Shown piece after piece: positions 34,742 through 43,364 of a DNA stretch of 53,059 bases (positions within the stretch are counted from its first letter, which is position 1; each line of letters starts with the position of its first letter). The position numbers were made by a program, and so were the translations under genes. Origin of the DNA: an uncultured Eggerthella sp. (GTDB lineage: Bacteria > Actinomycetota > Coriobacteriia > Coriobacteriales > Eggerthellaceae); contig UQLU01000011.1 of the NCBI GenBank assembly GCA_900542065.1, positions 1 through 53,059 on the forward strand. The letters run 5' to 3'. The notes under the pieces were generated by a model. The model was given only the letters and a program-made list of their open reading frames with translations, was not told the origin of the DNA and searched no databases.

Positions 34742-35560
34742 ATGCTTATAGATTGCGAACAAGCAAAGAACAGGTTTTTATCCTACGTCGAAGCATATGA
34801 TGCTACCAATCCTCGCATTGCGTTAAAGATTGAACATTCCCTGCGTGTCGCAGAGCTTTGTCGCGAAATTGCAAAGCGAGAGCACTTCAGCAAAACCGAT
34901 TGTGATCTAGCGTGGCTTATCGGACTTCTTCATGATATTGGTCGTTTTGAACAGCTTCGTCGCTGGAATACCTTTTCTGACACCAAAAGCGCCAGCCACG
35001 CAGCTTTAAGCATAGCGGTATTGTTCGAGGAAAAACCCAATGAAGCACCTTATACGGGCGACATCCGCCTGCGGGCATTTATAACCGACGATGCCGAAGA
35101 CGAACTTATTTACCAAGCAATTGCGCTTCACAGCGTACTCCACTTGCCCGAAGACCTCACCGACAGACAGCACGCGTTTTGCGCCCTTGTTCGCGATGCT
35201 GACAAGTTAGACATTCTTGATACCATGCAATACAGCACCCCAGAAACCATCATGAATTCTACGCTTGAAGAATTGCAGGCAAGCAAATTAAGTCCTGCTG
35301 TTATCAACGCTTTTAAAGAGCACCGTTGCGTTAAACGTGAAGAGCGCCTCTATCCTGCCGATTACGTTGTAGGCTTTCTTTGTTTCGTTTTCGAATTGGA
35401 ATATACAGCAAGCAAAACTATAGCTTCAGAATCAGGTTCAGCGCTCAGCTTGGTTGAGCATCCCTTCGGAATGAAAGATGCCTTCATAAATCCCGACACT
35501 CAAGAAGCTTTTAAGTGCATGAAACAGGAATTGAATACCTGGCTTGACCTAGCAGTCTAG
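34742..35560 (+). CDS. HD-domain phosphohydrolase
   Basis: 272 aa. Metal ligands of the HD superfamily are visible: H32, then H64-D65 in LLHDIGRFEQ, later His residues and RDADKLDILD near 155. The family cleaves phosphomonoesters or diesters of nucleotides. The substrate cannot be told. AGAAAGAAG precedes the ATG. The 3' end overlaps the convergent Sel1 gene by 12 nt. Confidence 0.85.
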   Translation: MLIDCEQAKNRFLSYVEAYDATNPRIALKIEHSLRVAELCREIAKREHFSKTDCDLAWLIGLLHDIGRFEQLRRWNTFSDTKSASHAALSIAVLFEEKPNEAPYTGDIRLRAFITDDAEDELIYQAIALHSVLHLPEDLTDRQHAFCALVRDADKLDILDTMQYSTPETIMNSTLEELQASKLSPAVINAFKEHRCVKREERLYPADYVVGFLCFVFELEYTASKTIASESGSALSLVEHPFGMKDAFINPDTQEAFKCMKQELNTWLDLAV

Positions 35561-36139
35561 ACCAAGATTTCTTGCCTTTTCAAAACACACTTCTGCCCTT
35601 TTAACATCCTGTTTGCAGCCTGCACCAACTTGGTATAAATACCCTAGACGAAACCACACAACATCCAGCTGAGAAACTTGAAATGATTCCGCTTCCGAAC
35701 AGCGCAAAAGAAGAGTAAAACACTGTTTCATATCCCCTGGCTGAGCTCGTTTTTCTTGCCATTTAGACCACAGAATAAAGGAATAGTACATTTCAAGTTC
35801 GACATCCAAATCCTCAAAAGAGAAAATGTACTCAAAGCAAACCTCTGCCTGCTCAAGATAGCGATATGACGCTCCCTGCAAATATGCCAAATAGCACCAC
35901 ACACCAAGCTCTTTCAAAAGAAGGCGCTCAAGTGATTTCTTACGCACAAACAAATTAGACAAGGATATTTCTTGCGCTTTTCTTTGTTGCTGTAAGGCTT
36001 TTGCCAATTCCCTTACAAGAAGCAAAGCGCACTGCAGACCTACAACGCTGCGCTGTTCACGAGCGAAAAGAACTAATTCTTCAGCAGTTTTGCAGGAAGA
36101 TAATTCTGAAGAAGATAATGTGTTGGCAACAGTATTCAT
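35549..36139 (-). CDS. Sel1-like repeat protein
   Basis: 196 aa from the ATG at 36139 (AAGGGG upstream); an earlier in-frame ATG at 36208 lacks a site. The chain is helical, with one clear C-terminal Sel1/TPR unit (RLGYLYQVGAGCKQDVKRAE). Such proteins are scaffolds. It lies 80 nt downstream of the Cro-like gene on the same strand and may be under the same operator. The function is unknown. Confidence 0.65.
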   Translation of the reverse strand: MNTVANTLSSSELSSCKTAEELVLFAREQRSVVGLQCALLLVRELAKALQQQRKAQEISLSNLFVRKKSLERLLLKELGVWCYLAYLQGASYRYLEQAEVCFEYIFSFEDLDVELEMYYSFILWSKWQEKRAQPGDMKQCFTLLLRCSEAESFQVSQLDVVWFRLGYLYQVGAGCKQDVKRAEVCFEKARNLGLDC

Positions 36140-36219
36140 AAAGCACCCCTTCTTGAAAACATCTTTCCTACAACAACCACCAGAATAGATAGCAAATGCG
36201 ATCTCCAAGATCTGATTAC

Positions 36220-36429
36220 TTACGGCTTAAATTCCAAAAACGCTTTCCAGGCAATTTGTTTAGCATCATCATTGAACAATTTCATAAGAACCCGTATTTC
36301 GTTCAAAGTAAGAGTTCCTGGATTTTCTTCTTTTGAACGAAAGGAATTTACTGATTGATACAACGCGCGTGCGCAATCCTCCACAGAGAGGTCAGAAACT
36401 ATGCGAGCTTCTTCTAGCCAGTTATGCAT
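36220..36429 (-). CDS. small XRE/Cro-like helix-turn-helix protein
   Basis: 69 aa from the ATG at 36429, with GGGAGG upstream; longer frame starts would cross the operators and the divergent gene. The pattern LEEARIVSDLSVEDCARALY (helices 1-2), then SVNSFRSKEENPGTLTLNEI (recognition helix and linker) looks like an XRE-type domain. It is divergent from an S24 CI-like repressor across 97 bp with two operator-like palindromes, the arrangement of a Cro partner. The assignment is from pattern only. Confidence 0.6.
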   Translation of the reverse strand: MHNWLEEARIVSDLSVEDCARALYQSVNSFRSKEENPGTLTLNEIRVLMKLFNDDAKQIAWKAFLEFKP

Positions 36430-36443
36430 TTTGACCTCCCTAC

Positions 36444-36474
36444 GACTTTTTACCAGTTTAACTGGTAAAAAGTC
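36444..36474. promoter_or_regulatory. operator O1, perfect 31-bp palindrome
   Basis: GACTTTTTACCAGTT, one central T, and AACTGGTAAAAAGTC are exact complements. On the minus strand a TTGACA (36482-36477) with TAAACT 16 nt later overlaps it, so a bound repressor would block the leftward promoter. Confidence 0.8.
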
Positions 36475-36489
36475 ACTGTCAATTTCTCT

Positions 36490-36506
36490 TACCAGTTCGT
36501 TTGGTA
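36490..36506. promoter_or_regulatory. operator O2, imperfect copy of the O1 core
   Basis: TACCAGTTCGTTTGGTA: outer halves TACCA/TGGTA match the O1 core TACCAGTT-T-AACTGGTA, with the same 17-bp size. Centres of O1 and O2 are 39 bp apart, about four helix turns. Confidence 0.7.
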
Positions 36507-36526
36507 GAATTTCCACGAGGTGAACC

Positions 36527-37201
36527 ATGCAGAACTTCATTGGTGACAACATAAATGCATTTCGTGTCAACAAAGGCCTAACGCAAACCGATTTTGCCAA
36601 AACTACTGGCGTTAGCCAGAGCGCTATATCTGCATGGGAACGAGGTGAAAGCACTCCGCAGGCTCATCATATTCAATCGATCATCGACACCTTCCCTGAG
36701 TTGAGCGCAGATGACATCTTAAGTGAAAAATTCGGTTATGCGAAAAAAGTACTCGCTCAACCAAGCGACAAAACAGAGCCCACTATCGAAATACCTCTTT
36801 TTGGTTCAATCGCTGCAGGCAAGCCTCTAGAAATGCTTGATGTTAACGAAAAACATCCTTTGCCTGTGTCAATATTCCAAAAACACCCCAATGCTTTTTA
36901 TCTAAAGGTAACGGGCGAGTCCATGAACCGCGTACTTCCAAACGGGAGTTACGCTTTAATTGATCCCACCCAACGTGAAACACAAGATGGAAGAGTATTT
37001 GCCGTCAGTGTAGACAATTCTTCGGCAACTATTAAGCGTATTCATATTTTAGAAGATGGTGCTGGCTTCGAACTTCAACCCGATTCATACGATCCCTCAT
37101 TCAAGCCAACCATTTTCAAGCATACTGACCAAACCACGCACACCTTAAAAACTATTGGCTTGGTGGTCTGGTACACCATTCCTTACGGACGACCAATTTA
37201 G
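36527..37201 (+). CDS. CI/LexA-like repressor with S24 self-cleavage domain
   Basis: 224 aa. Residues 5-45 are an XRE helix-turn-helix (LTQTDFAKTTGVSQSAISAW). Residues 90-220 are a peptidase S24 domain with nucleophile S132 (TGESMNR) and general base K170 (ATIKRI). AAG at 96-98 is a likely self-cleavage site (A97-G98). RecA-stimulated cleavage, as in phage CI and LexA, would lift repression after DNA damage (family knowledge). GAGGTGA precedes the ATG. No integrase or phage structural genes are nearby. Confidence 0.88.
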   Translation: MQNFIGDNINAFRVNKGLTQTDFAKTTGVSQSAISAWERGESTPQAHHIQSIIDTFPELSADDILSEKFGYAKKVLAQPSDKTEPTIEIPLFGSIAAGKPLEMLDVNEKHPLPVSIFQKHPNAFYLKVTGESMNRVLPNGSYALIDPTQRETQDGRVFAVSVDNSSATIKRIHILEDGAGFELQPDSYDPSFKPTIFKHTDQTTHTLKTIGLVVWYTIPYGRPI

Positions 37202-37208
37202 GGTCAAT

Positions 37209-37892
37209 TCAGACCAATGCTAGCTCGACTGCCCTAGGTAAATCACTTGGCTTATACGCCCAAACATCTACCTGATCAAGCTCTCCTTCGCGCCCAAATC
37301 CATACGCGCAGCCAACAAAAGGAATACGGGCATATTGCGCTACTTCCTGATCATGAAAGCGATCGCCTACCATCACATGTGGATATATATGATTTACGGC
37401 AACCTGCTGATAGATTTTCCATTTCGGAATGTCATTAAATACTTCGGCACAATAGTAAGCACAAAACCACTTATCTAATCCAAAATTACTGCGATGAACA
37501 TCGCAGTAAGCTATGCGGCAATTACTTAAAAACACTAAATCAAAACCCTGCTGTTTAAGCGCATCAAGGGCCTGCGCAACGCCTTCAAAAAGCTGAGCTT
37601 CACCGCGCTTTGTACGACCATCCATTTCTCTACCAACAAGAGCAGCAGCCTGACGCCATACTTCTTCGGGCAAATCTGGGGCAAACGTGGTCCACATTTC
37701 TTCAACGGTAAAACCCAGCCACTGGCTAATCCACTCGTCGCTAAATTCATTTGGCTGCTTATAACCTTGTTCAACAAGCCATGCATACGCACTCCGAAAA
37801 GCTGGCCCATAGATTGCCATGCTATCGTGAAGCGTGCCGTCAAAATCAAAAAAGATAGTTCCTTTAGGTTCTGGTTGTACGGTAGTTAGCAT
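37209..37892 (-). CDS. HAD-superfamily hydrolase
   Basis: 227 aa from the ATG at 37892, just after the stop of the oxidoreductase gene. HAD motif I is FFDFDGTLHDS, motif II LSNCRIAY, and motif III/IV KWKIYQQ with MVGDRFHDQE. It resembles the Gph/beta-phosphoglucomutase type phosphatases. Substrate unknown. It is probably cotranscribed with the upstream OYE gene (4 nt apart). Confidence 0.85.
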   Translation of the reverse strand: MLTTVQPEPKGTIFFDFDGTLHDSMAIYGPAFRSAYAWLVEQGYKQPNEFSDEWISQWLGFTVEEMWTTFAPDLPEEVWRQAAALVGREMDGRTKRGEAQLFEGVAQALDALKQQGFDLVFLSNCRIAYCDVHRSNFGLDKWFCAYYCAEVFNDIPKWKIYQQVAVNHIYPHVMVGDRFHDQEVAQYARIPFVGCAYGFGREGELDQVDVWAYKPSDLPRAVELALV

Positions 37893-37896
37893 TGGT

Positions 37897-38904
37897 TTAT
37901 ATCCCCAATTCCTCAAAAGCTTTCTTCGCCCAAAGAGAATCCTTCAAAACCGAACGACCTACTCCGATAAGATCTGCCTTGCCTTCTTCTAGCAGCCGCT
38001 CCGTTGACTGCCCATCACGAACACCGCCCGTTAGAATTACAGGAACAGACACCGCTTCACGAATTGCCTTTGACTCAACCCCGAAATAACCTGGCTCCTT
38101 AGATCCATTACCGCGATAACCACAAAGCCCGCCCGATATATCAAGCAAGTCTATGCCTGCTAGTTCCAGAATCTTAGCTGCTGCTACGGCATCATCAACC
38201 GTAGAGCCACCTTCCCGATAATCACATGCGCCTAAACGAAGCGCCACTACGAAGTCGAGACCTACCACTTCTCGAACAGCAGCAATTACTTCCCTATGCA
38301 AGCGCATACGACCCTCTAGAGTACTTCCCGCATAGACATCATCACGTTTATTGGAAAGCGGAGAATAAAATTGATTGAGTAAATACCCGTGCGCAGAGTG
38401 AATTTCTACCCCGTCGTAGCCTGCTTCCTTTACACGACGTGCCGCTTGCGCAAAATCAGAAACAACCTGATCAATTTCTACCTGCGTCATGCTGTGAGCT
38501 TCCACTGATTCGCCACGCGTAGTGGTATAGGGCATTCCCGTTGGAGCCGGAGCAGTGCAAGAGCCATCCAAAGCGGAAATTGCTTTACCACCCGCATGAT
38601 TTATCTGGGCTATTACTTTTGAACCATTGTTGTGAATAACCTCTACCAGTTTTCGTAAGCCAGGAATGTCTTCATCTTTCGAAAGAGACACCTGACCAAC
38701 GCTTGCCTGACCTATTTTGTTGATATAACTATGCTCCGTAACAACCAAGCCAAAATAGCCGCCCTTGGTTTTTTCGTCGTAGTAATCGCAAAGTGCCTGA
38801 CTAACCTCGCCTTCGCCAATCGACTTTTCGGTTGCCATGGGAGGCAAAACAAGGCGGTTATGTACAACCATAGTGTTAATAGTTAACGGCTCAGTAAGAA
38901 GCAT
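37897..38904 (-). CDS. NADH:flavin oxidoreductase, old yellow enzyme family
   Basis: 335 aa from the ATG at 38904 (AAGGAGAG upstream). It is a single FMN TIM barrel without the C-terminal Fe-S/FAD domains of enoate reductases. Motifs are NRLVLPPMATEK, QINHAGGKA, and EIHSAHGYLLNQFYSPLSN with RRGG-type barrel ends RMRLHREVI. It reduces activated C=C bonds; the physiological substrate is unknown. It lies next to the riboflavin operon, which provides its cofactor, but with its own upstream region. Confidence 0.87.
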   Translation of the reverse strand: MLLTEPLTINTMVVHNRLVLPPMATEKSIGEGEVSQALCDYYDEKTKGGYFGLVVTEHSYINKIGQASVGQVSLSKDEDIPGLRKLVEVIHNNGSKVIAQINHAGGKAISALDGSCTAPAPTGMPYTTTRGESVEAHSMTQVEIDQVVSDFAQAARRVKEAGYDGVEIHSAHGYLLNQFYSPLSNKRDDVYAGSTLEGRMRLHREVIAAVREVVGLDFVVALRLGACDYREGGSTVDDAVAAAKILELAGIDLLDISGGLCGYRGNGSKEPGYFGVESKAIREAVSVPVILTGGVRDGQSTERLLEEGKADLIGVGRSVLKDSLWAKKAFEELGI

Positions 38905-38994
38905 GGAATCTCTCCTTGTTTTTATCAAAACCTATTCTTAGCCATCATAGCGCATCATCTTTAATACTATCTGCCCCGCTTTATGATTTGACCA

Positions 38995-39043
38995 AGAAAG
39001 AAAGAAGACGCAGATTGGTAACAATTCTCTACGTCTTCTTTTG
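38995..39043 (-). terminator. terminator of the rib operon
   Basis: AAGAAGACG/CGTCTTCTT with an inner AGA/TCT extension, followed on the minus strand by TCTTTCTTGG. Confidence 0.65.
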
Positions 39044-39125
39044 AGTAACCGTAGCTTAAAAGCGCGATACGGATATAGCTTTGTTGTTATCCGCTTTCAT
39101 AGCTCTCTTTTTTTAGACAGCCCTA

Positions 39126-39593
39126 CTATGCTTCAATCTTACGAATAAGGTTCACCATTTCAATAGCACTTGTTGCACAGTCATAGCCCTTATTGCCAGC
39201 TTTCGTACCAGCGCGTTCAATTGCCTGTTCAATAGTGTCAGTCGTTACCACGCCGAACAATACCGGTACGCCAGTCTTTAAGCCAACCTGAGCAACGCCT
39301 TTCGCTGCTTCATTGCATACCAAATCATAATGAGACGTTGCGCCACGAATTACTGCGCCCAAGCAAATTACCGCATCATACTTGCCCGATTCGGCCATTT
39401 TTTGTGCGATAAGCGGAATCTCGAAAGCGCCTGGCACCCAAGCTACATCCACATCCTCTTCTTTAACATCGTGGCGAACCAAGCCATCCATAGCACCAGA
39501 AAGCAGCTTCGAGGTGATGAATTCATTAAAACGTGCCGCAACGATGCCAACTTTAATATCACGAGAAACAAGTTTACCTTCGAGTGTGTTCAT
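39126..39593 (-). CDS. ribH: 6,7-dimethyl-8-ribityllumazine synthase
   Basis: 155 aa, standard. It condenses the RibA-derived pyrimidine with dihydroxybutanone phosphate. Visible are VGIVAARFNEFIT, WVPGAFEIPLIAQKM, CLGAVIRGATSHYDLV with the catalytic His, and FGVVTTDTIEQAIERAGTK. It lies 94 nt after ribBA, last in the operon. Confidence 0.97.
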   Translation of the reverse strand: MNTLEGKLVSRDIKVGIVAARFNEFITSKLLSGAMDGLVRHDVKEEDVDVAWVPGAFEIPLIAQKMAESGKYDAVICLGAVIRGATSHYDLVCNEAAKGVAQVGLKTGVPVLFGVVTTDTIEQAIERAGTKAGNKGYDCATSAIEMVNLIRKIEA

Positions 39594-39687
39594 TATTGTT
39601 CCTTTCTTATTGCGTCATTCAAAACGATATTTTTTAATTGTTTGCAATGTTTTCTGTACTTACCTTTTGTTTTTCAGAAGAAGTCGT

Positions 39688-40908
39688 TTACGCCTTAAGT
39701 GGCTCTTCTTCCATATTCAAAAGATGGCCCATCTTTTCTTTTTTGGTTTCTAGATAAAAACGGTCGTAATCAGTTGCAGGCATTTGGATGGGCACGCGCT
39801 CAACAATTTCCATACCAAAGTCTTTGAGCTGATACACCTTATCGGGGTTATTAGTTAATAGACGCATGGTTTTAACACCAAGATCACGAAGAATCTGTGC
39901 ACCAATGTAGTATTCGCGCATATCACCATCAAACCCGAGCGCTAAATTTGCCTCCAAGGTGTCCATACCTTCATCTTGCAACTCATAAGCACGCAGTTTA
40001 TTCACTAAACCAATTCCGCGACCTTCTTGGCGCATGTACAAAACAATGCCACGCCCCTCTTCTTCCACCTGACGCATTGCGGTGGTAAGTTGATCGCCAC
40101 AATCGCAGCGAAGCGAACCAAACGCATCACCCGTTAAGCATTCCGAATGAACGCGGCATAAGATGTTTTCACCATCACCGATATCGCCCTTAACAAGAGC
40201 AACGTGATGTTCTCCATTGAGCTTGTTAATATAAGCATGTGCACGGAAATTGCCGTATTTAGTAGGCATTAAAGGTGACGCGACGCGCTCAACCAACTTG
40301 TCATGCTTCTTGCGATATTCTTGCAATGCCTTAATAGAGATAAAGGAGATGTTCCACTTCTGAGCCAATTCAATAAGTTCGGGAGTACGCATCATGGTGC
40401 CATCTTCGCGCATGATTTCGCAGCACAATCCGCACTCCTTAAGGCCTGCCAAACGCATTAAATCAACCGTAGCTTCAGTATGACCATTGCGCTCTAATAC
40501 CCCGTTTTTCTTTGCCATAAGCGGGAACATATGTCCTGGACGACGGAAATCCTCAGGTTTCGCATCGTCTGCGACACACATACGAGCGGTATAGCCACGC
40601 TCTTCCGCCGAAATGCCCGTCGTGGTATCTACATGATCAATCGATACCGTAAATGCCGTTTCGTGATTGTCGGTATTAGTGGTAACCATCTGTGGAAACA
40701 TGAGCTTACGGCACAGTTCAATGCTCATAGGCATACAGATTAAGCCCTTGCCGTGCATTGCCATAAAGTTCACGTTTTCTGTGGTAGCAAATTCAGCCGC
40801 ACAGATAAAGTCACCTTCGTTTTCGCGATCAGGATCGTCAGTGCAAAGAATTATCTTTCCCTGACGCAAATCCTCAAGTGCCTGTTCTATGGTAGAAAAT
40901 TCAAACAT
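39688..40908 (-). CDS. ribBA: bifunctional 3,4-dihydroxy-2-butanone-4-phosphate synthase / GTP cyclohydrolase II
   Basis: 406 aa. The N-terminal RibB half (1-200) has DDPDRENEGDF and GYTARMCVADDAKP with GHTEATVDLMRLAG. The C-terminal RibA half has the zinc site HSECLTGDAFGSLRCDCG and RQEGRGIGLVNK. It supplies both precursors of riboflavin. It starts 13 nt after ribE. Confidence 0.97.
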   Translation of the reverse strand: MFEFSTIEQALEDLRQGKIILCTDDPDRENEGDFICAAEFATTENVNFMAMHGKGLICMPMSIELCRKLMFPQMVTTNTDNHETAFTVSIDHVDTTTGISAEERGYTARMCVADDAKPEDFRRPGHMFPLMAKKNGVLERNGHTEATVDLMRLAGLKECGLCCEIMREDGTMMRTPELIELAQKWNISFISIKALQEYRKKHDKLVERVASPLMPTKYGNFRAHAYINKLNGEHHVALVKGDIGDGENILCRVHSECLTGDAFGSLRCDCGDQLTTAMRQVEEEGRGIVLYMRQEGRGIGLVNKLRAYELQDEGMDTLEANLALGFDGDMREYYIGAQILRDLGVKTMRLLTNNPDKVYQLKDFGMEIVERVPIQMPATDYDRFYLETKKEKMGHLLNMEEEPLKA

Positions 40909-40921
40909 GAATAAACCATCC

Positions 40922-41662
40922 TTAAAATCCGTTTTGGATAAGAAAATCTCTCGTTATGCCAGATGAGCGTTTCTTGACGGAATCTCCCTTTCCGCTCAGT
41001 GCATGTTGCGTGGATTCTTTTCCAGAAAAACGATCGCCTCGGCGCTTCATTTCTTCTGTTAGCGAAATGAAACCCGATTCACCCAGAAGTCGTTCGACAT
41101 ATTTGCCAATGCAGTCATTTTCCAAATTCACCACATCGCCTACTTTTTTCGAAGCAAGATTTGTCTGTGCGCGAGTATGGGGAATAATCGAAACACTAAA
41201 GCGGCTAGATTCCACTGAAGCAACCGTCAAGCTAATGCCATCTATCGCAATGGATCCTTTTTCCACAATCAAGTGAAGTATTTCAGGTGATGTACCAATC
41301 GAATACCACACTGCATTGTCGTCTTCCTTGATGGAGTGAATAACGCCCGTACCATCAATATGCCCTGAAACAATGTGACCGCCAAAACGCCCATTTGCTG
41401 CCATAGCACGCTCCAGATTTACGGAACTACCTACCCGCAAGCTTCCCAGTGATGAACGATTAAGCGTTTCATGCATAACATCAGCAGAAAAAGTACCCTT
41501 CGTAAAATCCGTTACCGTAAGGCACACACCATTCGTGGCAATACTGTCACCAAGATGCACATCCTCCAAAATCTTTGAAGCTCTAACAGTGAGCACACAA
41601 GAATGAGCACCTTTACGAATAGAGGCAATTTGACCAACTTCTTCCACAATGCCGGTAAACAT
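40922..41662 (-). CDS. ribE: riboflavin synthase, alpha subunit, extended
   Basis: 246 aa; typical length is 200-220. Two lumazine-binding repeats are seen: MFTGIVEEVGQI with GVCLTVTDF, and GHIVSGHIDGTG with IDGISLTVASV. Dismutates lumazine to riboflavin. An insertion of about 35 Lys/Ser/Gly-rich residues (MKRRGDRFSGKE to SVKKRSSG) separates the core from the final FLIQNGF, the usual C-terminal trimerisation helix end. It starts one base before the ribD stop ends. Confidence 0.94.
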   Translation of the reverse strand: MFTGIVEEVGQIASIRKGAHSCVLTVRASKILEDVHLGDSIATNGVCLTVTDFTKGTFSADVMHETLNRSSLGSLRVGSSVNLERAMAANGRFGGHIVSGHIDGTGVIHSIKEDDNAVWYSIGTSPEILHLIVEKGSIAIDGISLTVASVESSRFSVSIIPHTRAQTNLASKKVGDVVNLENDCIGKYVERLLGESGFISLTEEMKRRGDRFSGKESTQHALSGKGDSVKKRSSGITRDFLIQNGF

Positions 41663-42883
41663 TTAGCCCACCTCGCATTCAAAAAGAAAGTCTCGGCCAA
41701 ACTGTTTTGTAGCCACCTTCGAGAATTGCAACGCCCCTGCAGGAATCTCCACATCTTCGCCCCCAATAGGACCAGGCGCTTTTCTACCTCCAAAGATTTT
41801 TGGAGCTACGTAAGCGTGAACTTCATCAACTAACTCAGATTCAATCAAAGCAGCATGTACCGTAGCGCCACCTTCAACATAGACACTATCGACACCACGC
41901 TGACCAAGCTTCTCCATTAGATCTTGCAGATCAACTTTTCCGTTGCAGCTGCGCGTAACAATTACATCGCATCCATACGCCTGCAATTGCGCTATTCGTT
42001 TTTCATCAGTGCTTAGTGTTGCAATGATCGTGGGGGTTTCTTTTGCAGTAGTTACCAACTTTGCGTGAAGGGGAATCTGCAATGAACTATCCAGAACTAT
42101 TCGCACAGGGTTATTACTCAGCGATCTATCAGGAAAAGGATCCTCCATAAACGCAGACTCCGTTTTCCACGAGGTAATCACATCCTTACCCTCATCCAAA
42201 CGAGCAGTAAGCATCGGATCGTCACTGAGTACCGTCCCAATACCAACCATAATTGCTGAAAAACGATGGCGCTGCGTATGAACATGCGCTCGCGCAGATT
42301 CACCCGTAATCCATTGAGATGCACCTGTTTTAGTGGCAATTTTGCCATCAAGCGTCATAGCGTACTTAACAACGACATACGGCAATTTAGTTTGAATGTA
42401 GTGGAAGAATACTTTGTTGATTTCAAGGCATTCTTGAAGCAACACCTTTTCCGCAACTTCAATGCCCGCTTCACGCAGTTGCGCTATTCCCTCTCCCGCA
42501 ACAAGAGGATTCGGATCGGGTGCGCCTACCACTACGCGATCAATATTGTTCTCAATGATTGCTTCGGTGCATGGTGGTGTTTTGCCCCAATGACAACAAG
42601 GTTCAAGCGTTACATAGAGCGTGGCGCCTTGAGGATCTTCGACACAATGAGCAAATGCTTCACGTTCTGCATGAAGATTACCGCATTTGGTATGCCAACC
42701 TTCGCCTATAATTCGGCCGTCTTTCACAATAACGGCACCCACCATAGGGTTTGGATTGGTCCATCCATATCCATTACGCGCCAGATCAAGCGCTCTGCGC
42801 ATAAACGATTCATCGATGGATTGTTGTTCGGCTGACTGCTGTTTTTCTGAACGGCGTTTGTCTGATTGCTGTTCGTGAGTCAT
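41663..42883 (-). CDS. ribD: bifunctional diaminohydroxyphosphoribosylaminopyrimidine deaminase / reductase
   Basis: 406 aa from the ATG at 42883 (AAAGGAGG upstream). The open frame extends 40 codons further, but that reaches the riboswitch terminator loop region and has no ribosome binding site. The deaminase half has HAEREAF and PCCHWGKTPPC zinc ligands with NPNPMVGAV; the reductase half begins near YVVVKYAMTLDGKIAT and contains VDSVYVEGGATVHA. Residues 1-25 are an unusual Gln/Ser/Glu-rich lead. First gene of the rib operon. Confidence 0.95.
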   Translation of the reverse strand: MTHEQQSDKRRSEKQQSAEQQSIDESFMRRALDLARNGYGWTNPNPMVGAVIVKDGRIIGEGWHTKCGNLHAEREAFAHCVEDPQGATLYVTLEPCCHWGKTPPCTEAIIENNIDRVVVGAPDPNPLVAGEGIAQLREAGIEVAEKVLLQECLEINKVFFHYIQTKLPYVVVKYAMTLDGKIATKTGASQWITGESARAHVHTQRHRFSAIMVGIGTVLSDDPMLTARLDEGKDVITSWKTESAFMEDPFPDRSLSNNPVRIVLDSSLQIPLHAKLVTTAKETPTIIATLSTDEKRIAQLQAYGCDVIVTRSCNGKVDLQDLMEKLGQRGVDSVYVEGGATVHAALIESELVDEVHAYVAPKIFGGRKAPGPIGGEDVEIPAGALQFSKVATKQFGRDFLFECEVG

Positions 42884-43004
42884 GTTGATGACACCTCCTT
42901 TCTTTTCAGTTCCGCGAATACAATTTCGGGAAATGATGCAAGGAGGTTTTGCGCAATACGTACGTCTATCCACCAACATCAGCTGCCGCAATGAAGTGCA
43001 CAAA

Positions 43005-43039
43005 TAAAAAAAACCCTGAAATGAAACTACATTTCAGGG
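43005..43039 (-). terminator. riboswitch expression-platform terminator
   Basis: Stem CCCTGAAATG/CATTTCAGGG (10 bp, 6-nt loop), followed by eight U in the minus-strand RNA. It lies between the FMN aptamer and ribD, so FMN binding probably stops transcription here. Confidence 0.88.
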
Positions 43040-43083
43040 CACATCATATAAGATTGCACACCCACATAAGAGGTTGCTAATTC

Positions 43084-43292
43084 ATCATCTTCTTCCATCC
43101 GGACTGTAACCGTTGGCCTCGGATTTTCACCGAATCAGCCCAATTGCCAATCTTTTATTTGCATCACTAACAAGCACTGCAACAATCAAAAAAAACAATC
43201 GGGGTCGCGGGCTTCGCATTGATAGTCGCCTTACATATACGTTTTACCTTTGCGTTACCGCCAGTGAGGACTTTCACCTCGCCCTGAAGATT
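43084..43292 (-). ncRNA. FMN riboswitch (RFN element)
   Basis: On the minus strand the conserved aptamer words are in order: CTTCAGGGCGAGGTGAAAG, TCCTCACTGGCGGTAACGC, then after a variable arm GGCTGATTCGGTGAAAATCC, GAGGCCAACGGTTACAGTCC and GGATGGAAGAAGAT. It senses FMN and controls the ribDEBA-H operon. Upstream promoter and downstream terminator are both in place. Confidence 0.96.
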
Positions 43293-43315
43293 GTATTCAA
43301 TTTTGTCTGCAAGAA

Positions 43316-43343
43316 ACTATAGCACACTAAAGAATGCTTTCAA
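43316..43343 (-). promoter_or_regulatory. promoter of the rib operon
   Basis: On the minus strand TTGAAA (43343-43338), 16-nt spacer, TATAGT (43321-43316). Transcription would begin about 10-15 nt before the FMN aptamer. Confidence 0.75.
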
Positions 43344-43361
43344 GAAGAGGTACCTCTTCTT
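43342..43361. promoter_or_regulatory. perfect 20-bp palindrome at the rib promoter
   Basis: AAGAAGAGGTACCTCTTCTT is its own reverse complement and touches the -35 element. It could be a repressor site or part of a weak hairpin. Confidence 0.5.
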
Positions 43362-43364
43362 CGG

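Noticed and set aside
35549..35560. 12-nt overlap of convergent HD and Sel1 genes as a sign of antisense regulation
   Set aside because: Short convergent overlaps are common and nothing else supports regulation here.
36220..37201. Integrated prophage
   Set aside because: Only the repressor pair and operators are phage-like; neighbours are ordinary HD, HAD and OYE genes, and no attachment sites or integrase are seen.
42884..43003. N-terminal extension of ribD to an upstream ATG
   Set aside because: It has no ribosome binding site and abuts the riboswitch terminator, while AAAGGAGG precedes the ATG at 42883.
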